Assembly (NCBI GenBank): GCA_036897485.1 | Contig: JAYMTF010000347.1 | Coordinates: 1-39,019 of the forward strand | Source: Pelargonium nanum | Taxonomy: Eukaryota > Streptophyta > Magnoliopsida > Geraniales > Geraniaceae | DNA length: 39,019 nucleotides | Direction: 5' to 3' | In this document: positions 33,542 to 39,019 of the stretch, piece by piece | Layout: every line of letters begins with the position of its first letter | Position numbering within the stretch: the stretch's first letter is position 1 | Notes under the pieces: model-generated | Seen by the model: only the letters and a program-made list of their open reading frames with translations | Databases searched by the model: none | What the model was told of the DNA's origin: nothing | Made by a program: the position numbers and the translations under genes

Positions 33542-35655
33542 TTGTGATAATAAAATTGGGGTTTGAGGGAATTTAAGTTAACAAAGTTGTAACGAAATGG
33601 GTGTGAGAACCTTAATAGGGGTCAGAACGAATTGAGGACCTACCGTTAATAACAAAAAAGGGGTCACAAATTCTACAAAAGCAAAGAAGAAAAAGATTGA
33701 GTATCTACCGTCAAACCTTTCATAATTGTAACATTTTGGCGTTTCTCATTGTTCCGACATTCAATCTCAACAGTTACTTCCACCAGTATAGGTCAGAAGA
33801 TAGGATAGAATAATCAAAAGCTAATTCAGAATCAGAATTTGTATATCCAACAAGTTAATTCAGTCTTAGAACATGGAACATAATCATTTCAATTTTTTGT
33901 GGGCTGCATTGCTCAATGCAGAATTATTGTAGATGCTGATATGCAAGCAATAAGAAAGAAAGATCAGTCATTTACCATGTTTTCACTTTTCACTATAGTA
34001 CTTCTCTACTTCGACCAGTCAAGTTGCGATACATTTCTATATGAATGTTTCCAGTTGTGGTTCTTAAATTTCTATATACACAACAAGCACAATGGCTAAA
34101 ATTAGCTTAGGAAACAAGAATAAGCAGTAAAAATATGGTTTCATTAACAATTGGACCTGATAATTTCCATTTAACTAACAAGATTGATCATTCAACACTA
34201 ATAATATGAACTAAAAATAGTTATTTAGTAATCCAAAGAGCAAATTGTGCCTTTCTGGTCACATTTTGCCATATTCATCAAGTATATTCAAAGACATAAC
34301 TGATTTACTCGGGGCGTATTGTGACGTATTCATCGGGACATCCACACCAGTAATTCCAATATATTCAATCCCATAACCGACTTTGTCTAATCACATAACC
34401 CAATTACGTAATCAAGCCAATTTTTATTCATCTATCAATAGCTAAAATAGTTCAAGACTTCTTTGAACGTTTATCCTTAGAAAAAGATATAGAAGAGGCC
34501 CTTAAAAATTGCTAACAATGTTGGAGACCTTTAGGCGGCATGCTAAGAATACAACATTGTTAGCAATTTTTAAAGGGCTTCTTCTAGATATTCTCATCAC
34601 CAGCAACAGTGGGTCTGATTGTATCGGGACATAGGCAACAACATAGGTACAAAAATAGAACAGAAGAATCAAAAGCTAATAATATGAATAATAGAACAGA
34701 AGTATCAGATTTTGTATATCCAAAAAAGAAAGATCAGTCATTTCACGTCAACAAAGTACCATGTCATTCCTCTCCAACCAAGTACCATATTTTCACTTTG
34801 GTACTTCTCTGTTTGGAATAGACAAATAGGCAACTTCAATCTCATTTGTAATACACATTCCAACCATACATATTTATTATCTCCAAAACTAATAATATGA
34901 ATAATTTAATTTTGAATGCAAAAAGTTATTAACTAGCTCCAGAGATAACATAAGTAAGAAACGAAGCTAAGACTATAGACTCCCTTTACTCAAATTTTGC
35001 ATAAGAGGTTCCCTAGTCAGCTAAAGCCTTAGTTTATATTATACAAAAATTTAGGCAGTAAAAGCTTCTTAAATTAGAAAGAAAAAGGTTTAATTCATAG
35101 CATATGTTGAGTACTCTTTGGTATATATAAAAGCTGCCCCTACTTAAAAGGCAATTAAACCTTTTATTTTAGCAAGAATAAAAGGTTCATTTCAGATTAT
35201 AATTCTTCTCTCTTCTTACCTAAAAAATGGTCTCAGTAAAGATGCCAACTCTTCCATTAACTTAATAAATTATTTCAGTATCTTCATGCATGTCATGAGT
35301 ATGGAAATTTAACCACATATTTTAATAGCACATGAGCAAAAGCACGAAAACTATCAAAACCAGACAAGAGAGACCAAAAAAAAAAAAAATTGAATGCCAA
35401 AATGTAATCTGCAATAAGGAGAACTGTATACAAGTTACCTTCTTAAAGTCTAGCATAATCGAAAGAAAAAAAGCACAAAGAAAATTAAAGATTGTACAAG
35501 ACGACATAAGCTTCCTACAAATGATTCATATTTCTTTCTCAAATATGGTTCTCTTACACACACACACACACATATAGTTCTTTACTGATTACAGGGCTAA
35601 TAATAGTAAAATTAAGATGCATATTTTCGCATAATCAACTGAAAGCATTAAAAAG
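33542..35655. repeat. Tandem duplication, copy B (about 2.1 kb)
   Basis: Copy B starts TGTGATAATAAAATTGGGGT and ends near CATAATCAACTGAAAGCATT, matching copy A over most of its length with point changes and indels. Its private segment at about 34436-34650 replaces the copy A private segment and contains the inverted repeat at 34488-34590. The block lies just downstream of the PhyH relic (minus-strand sense). No open frame of note. Confidence 0.75.
34488..34590. repeat. Foldback: 36-39-bp near-perfect inverted repeat with 28-nt loop
   Basis: The left arm 34488-34523 and right arm 34552-34590 are reverse complements apart from one mismatch and small indels. The innermost 23 bases, including AAAAATTGCTAACAATGTTG, pair perfectly. 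The 28-nt loop contains GGCGGCATGC. It is present only in copy B of the surrounding duplication, so it probably arrived as an insertion. It could be a tiny MITE/foldback element or a young miRNA-like hairpin. No expression evidence. Confidence 0.8.
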
Positions 35656-35670
35656 TTCTTAAGTAAATTA

Positions 35671-35800
35671 TCTAGTTGCTTCTATATGGATCAACTTAGT
35701 TGCTTCTATATGGATCAATTTATTCAGAAGCTGTCAATGGGTGTGCATATCTAGTTACTCCTATATGGATCTATTTATTCAAAAGCTGTCAATGGTTGTA
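35671..35800. repeat. Short tandem repeat, TAGTTGCTTCTATATGGATC type
   Basis: Three copies of TAGTTRCTYCTATATGGATC occur in a row. The second and third are each followed by TTTATTCARAAGCTGTCAAT, giving 55-bp units at about 35696 and 35751 and a shorter 25-bp unit before them. It lies just downstream of the PhyH relic exons and is non-coding. Confidence 0.7.
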
Positions 35801-35877
35801 CATAATAAAGCCGTACAGTGAACTACATATTAAGAATGAAAATACAAAAGTAGATAAAGAAAATATCAAGTTCTCAC

Positions 35878-38448
35878 CAGTTCCCTTCTTCCCACTTTGC
35901 AGCCATATGTATCCACCGCATGCACACTGTAGGCATGTCCTGATTTTGAGGACTGATTCTCAAAACTATGGTCCAAGGATAAGTAGGAATTAAGGAAAAG
36001 TCAGTCTGGAGGCCATTGCACGTCTTCCTTGAGGTTTTATCACAAATGAATCAAAGAGAATTTGAATCTACCTTTGATGAATAAGTTCACCATGAAGGAT
36101 GACCAAAGAGCCAACTTTCACTTCAATAGGAACAAAATCTTTTTGGTCATATGATGGGTAAGGCTTGTCAAAATGAACTCCATCTCTAATGAACTGTCTA
36201 ACAAGACAGTCTAAAAGCAAAGCAAGAACAATCAAAACAGATCATAGAAAGTATCTTCCTGGAATTTGTTACAGTATATAAAGATAATCTATACAGAATG
36301 TAGGTTACATTTATGAGATCCAGGAATGGCCCAGAGGCAGCCATTTGCTATTGTTGCGTCCTCTAAAGCAAGCCACAGCCCTGAGCAAGTAGGTGGATCG
36401 GTATATAGAAAAGAATTATCCTGATGTGGAACTACTTCGCCTCCAATAACTGCTTGCTGTAACAGAAATTCTCACAATTACCCCAAAAGTCATGAAGTTG
36501 GGCTGGACATGAATGAATTGGCCAATTTGCAAATGCATGTGCATGCTAAAAACGTGCATTATCATATAACTTTTAACATGATATGGTTAGAAATGAAACC
36601 ATTATGAACTTCTTCATATTAGATCACGGCCAAAAAATGTAGTTTAGATCTTCATCCATGACCATTATGTTTATATCAGCATAATACCCTCATTTGTGAC
36701 GAGAAACTTGCAGTCTTTCATTATGAACTCTAAGAAATGGGTGTCAGACAAATGAGTATCTACAGATTCTGCACAAATGAAGTTCACATCATTTCAAAAG
36801 TGCATGCACAGTCTCTAAGTAACAGCACAAAGTTGTGCATTGGCACATAACCAGAAAAAGATCACCATGAAGGATGACAAAAGAGCCAGCTTCCACTTCA
36901 ATAGGCACAAAATCTTTTTGGTCCCATGATGGGGAAGGCTTGTCAAAATGAACTCCTTCGTCTCTAATGAACTGTCTTACAAGACCATCAAAAAGCAGAG
37001 CAGTGAACAATCAAAACAGATCATAGAAAGTATCTTCCTGGAATTTGTTACAGTATAAAAAGATAATCTAACACAGAATGAAGTAGGCTACTTTTACGAG
37101 ATCCAGGAATGGCCCAGAGGCAGCCATTTGCTATTGTTGCGTCCTCTAAAGAAAGCCGCAGCCTTGTGCAAGTAGGTGGATCGGTATAGAGAAAAGAATT
37201 ATCCTGATGAGGAACTACTTCGCCTCCAATACCTGGTTCCTGTAACAGAAATTCTCACAATTACCCCCAAAAGACATGAAGTTGGGCTGGACATGCATGA
37301 ATCGACTAATTTGCAAATGCATGTGCATGCTAAAAACGCGCATCATCATATAACTTTTAACATGTTATGGTTAGAAATGACACCATTATGAACTTCTCCA
37401 TATTAGATCACTGCCAAAAAATGTAGTTTAGATCTTCATCCATGACCATTATGTTTATATCAGCATAAAACCCTCATTTGTGTAAGGCTTATCGAGACGA
37501 GAAACTTGCAGGTGTCAGAAGTGAGTATCAACAGATTCTGCATAAATGAAGTTCACATCATTTCAAAAGTGCATGCACAATCTCTAAGTAACAGCACAAA
37601 GTTGTGCATTGGCACATAACCAGAAAAAGGTAATGTGATCATGAATTTAGAAGTGGGCTAACAATCAACTAAAAGCTTGACACAAGAAATATGTATCTTT
37701 CAGAAAAAGAGAGCTCGCAACAAACTTTCATTTTACAAAGAATGATTATATGCTCAATCCCAATTACAGAATGTGTGATGAGATAATTGGCATTTTGTTT
37801 TCGTACACATTAAAAAATGTGCCCTAAAGCTATTGACTATTGAGAACCAGAATTTGTTATTATCTATTATACAGTAGTGCCTTCCACAGAGTAGACCTTG
37901 TTTCTAATGATAAGCAGCAAAGATGTGTGTAAGAGATGTTCAAAACACCAACAAAAAGAGCAGCAGTAATTACCTTAGAAATGTACATGGACTGAGTTAT
38001 CACAGGCCTACTGTAACCCAAGGAGAATAGCATACTCGAAACTTTCTCAGAACATGAGAATTTCTTAAAAACTGGATCGATCTCATGTAATGCTGCAAAC
38101 CAACAATCCATGCCTGTTCAAATTAGTTTGAAGCAAAACTATATGAATCAAACCCATATACATAAAACTTATTGTATCCAAAAACAAAGCAAATTTCACT
38201 CAAAACAAAAATTATAACTCTATAGCATCATCGTCATACCATGTCCAACTTTGTTAATAGAAACTTGCTTTGATTGCTTTAACTTACCATCTTCCCCAAC
38301 TGCTTTTTTCTATTAAAGAAAAACGTTACAATTGTTAACATAACAAAATTAAAGTGACAATCTCTTTCAAAAAAGCAACCAAAAAAGGAGACATGAGTAG
38401 CCTCAAAGAAGAAGAAAATCTACTCAACGCTATCATAGAAGTAATCGT
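35878..38448 (-). pseudogene. Phytanoyl-CoA dioxygenase (PhyH) relic, multiply damaged
   Basis: PhyH enzymes are Fe(II)/2-oxoglutarate oxygenases that alpha-hydroxylate phytanoyl-CoA in peroxisomes. Recognisable exons, high to low: a 38402-38448 (DYFYDSVE*IFFFFE), b 38240-38309 (KLKQSKQVSINKVGH), c 37974-38092 ([11 protein letters not shown], then [13 protein letters not shown]), d' 37092-37239, e' about 36867-36988, d 36309-36456, e 36072-36210, f 35878-35965. Both d copies keep the iron motif PHQD. Lesions: in-frame TAG at 38420-38422 where the family has Lys; GC instead of GT after exon a; exon pair d/e duplicated; e' lacks an AG acceptor and is cut off after HGD; exon f reads CKVGRREL where CKW...NW is expected, as one inserted base would give. 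First exons lie beyond 39019 and the last exon was not found. A working alternative transcript cannot be excluded. Confidence 0.8.
36088..37629. repeat. 775-bp tandem duplication inside the PhyH locus
   Basis: Copy 1 is 36088-36862 and copy 2 is 36863-37629. Both start CACCATGAAGGATGA, and both end with GTTGTGCATTGGCACATAAC then CAGAAAAAG. The junction fuses intron sequence directly to the middle of exon e, so the upstream exon copy (e') is truncated while d is duplicated whole. Copies differ by scattered substitutions and small indels. Confidence 0.85.
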
Positions 38449-38502
38449 CTGTTGAAACCGGAAAGGGATCAATAATTACATTCGTATTCGGGATAGAAAC
38501 AA

Positions 38503-39019
38503 CACGTTCACACAGAACAACGTTCGCAAAGAACGAGGGAGAGAAACAACCCGTTCACACAGAACAACGTTCACAAAGAACGAGGGAGAGAAACAACTCG
38601 TTCACACAGAACAAAGTTCACAAAGAACGAGGGAGAGAAACAACCCGTTCACACAGAACAACGTTCAAAAAGAACGAGGGAAAGAAACAACCCGTTCACA
38701 TAGAACAACGTTCACAAAAGAAAGAGGGTGACAAACAACCCGTTCACACAGAACAACGCTCACAAAGAACGAGGGAAAGAAACAACACGTTCACACAGAA
38801 CAACGTTCACAAAAAACGAGGAAGAGAAACAACCCGTTCACACAAAACGAGGGAGTGAAACAACCCGTTAACACAAAACAAAGTTCACAAAGAACGAGAG
38901 ATAGAAACAACCCGTTCACACATAACAACGTTCACGAAGAGCAAGAGAAAGAAACAATCCGTTCACACAGAACAACGTTCACAAAGAACGAGGGAGAGAA
39001 ACAACCCGTTCACACAGAA
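38503..39019. repeat. 47-bp minisatellite, 11 units plus a partial, continuing past the window
   Basis: The unit is CCCGTTCACACAGAACAA, then CGTTCACAAAGAACGA, then GGGAGAGAAACAA (47 bp). Unit starts are 38503, 38550, 38597, 38644, 38691 (48 bp), 38739, 38786, 38833 (31 bp, internally deleted), 38864, 38911, 38958, and a partial at 39005. Each full unit holds two related 16-bp halves, each with a small dyad GTTC-N5-GAAC. The array lies just upstream of PhyH exon a in the minus-strand sense, so in an intron or former intron of that locus. Confidence 0.95.

Noticed and set aside
31682-35000. Last exon of the PhyH relic within the 2.2-kb duplication
   Set aside because: I looked for the expected C-terminal residues (PEPLYV-like) on the minus strand and did not find them.
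38503-39019. CRISPR-like array
   Set aside because: The repeats are contiguous 47-bp units with no unique spacers, in a plant nuclear genome, so this is a minisatellite.
38503-39019. Heat-shock element array (GAA/TTC motifs)
   Set aside because: The GAA and TTC triplets are five bases apart rather than the two required for a heat-shock element.

Overview
This is a plant nuclear genome window, from a eudicot, probably woody. The evidence is many short exons separated by AT-rich GT-AG introns, a plastid-targeted MurE homologue, plant-only families (TRM/DUF4378, plant-type SPPL), and plant retroelements (a tRNA-derived SINE and a TRIM element with an iMet-type primer-binding site). Some features recall Rosaceae, but the family cannot be fixed by eye. 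All gene models below were spliced by hand from reading frame, splice dinucleotides and remembered family sequences; no search was run.

Layout. 1-4.1 kb is AT-rich intergenic DNA with ancient repeats: an ACGACAC-rich relic, a 66-bp tandem duplication and a degenerate array of about 230-bp units. 4.14-10.23 kb, minus strand: a complete 14-exon SPPL2-type intramembrane aspartic protease of 542 aa, with a SINE in one intron. 12.04-14.76 kb, minus: a basic, Gln/Asn-rich, probably nuclear protein that I do not recognise. Its coding region probably begins in a separate 33-bp exon. 17.07-20.80 kb, minus: the complete 5-exon chloroplast MURE homologue (772 aa), with a TGGGCY-rich upstream region. 22.3-22.6 kb: a very small TRIM retroelement. 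25.74-29.17 kb, plus: a 6-exon TRM-family protein (867 aa) ending in DUF4378 and a TON1-recruiting-type motif, with a 5'-UTR intron and uORFs. 29.2-35.7 kb: intergenic DNA with a retroelement ORF scrap and a roughly 2.2-kb tandem duplication, one copy of which carries a foldback hairpin. 35.9-38.45 kb, minus: a phytanoyl-CoA dioxygenase (PhyH) relic with a premature stop, an internal 775-bp exon duplication and splice/frame lesions. 38.5 kb to the window end: a 47-bp minisatellite that continues past the edge.

The four intact genes are not an operon and serve different processes: membrane-protein cleavage, an unknown nuclear role, plastid transcription, and microtubule/preprophase-band organisation. 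Their order looks like conserved microsynteny, since MURE and SPPL2 have adjacent locus numbers in Arabidopsis as I recall them. The most notable points are eroded ligase motifs in the otherwise intact MURE, the layered decay of the PhyH locus, the dyad-containing minisatellite, the hairpin, and internal repeats in the unrecognised protein. I found no evidence of a wholly new multi-gene system.
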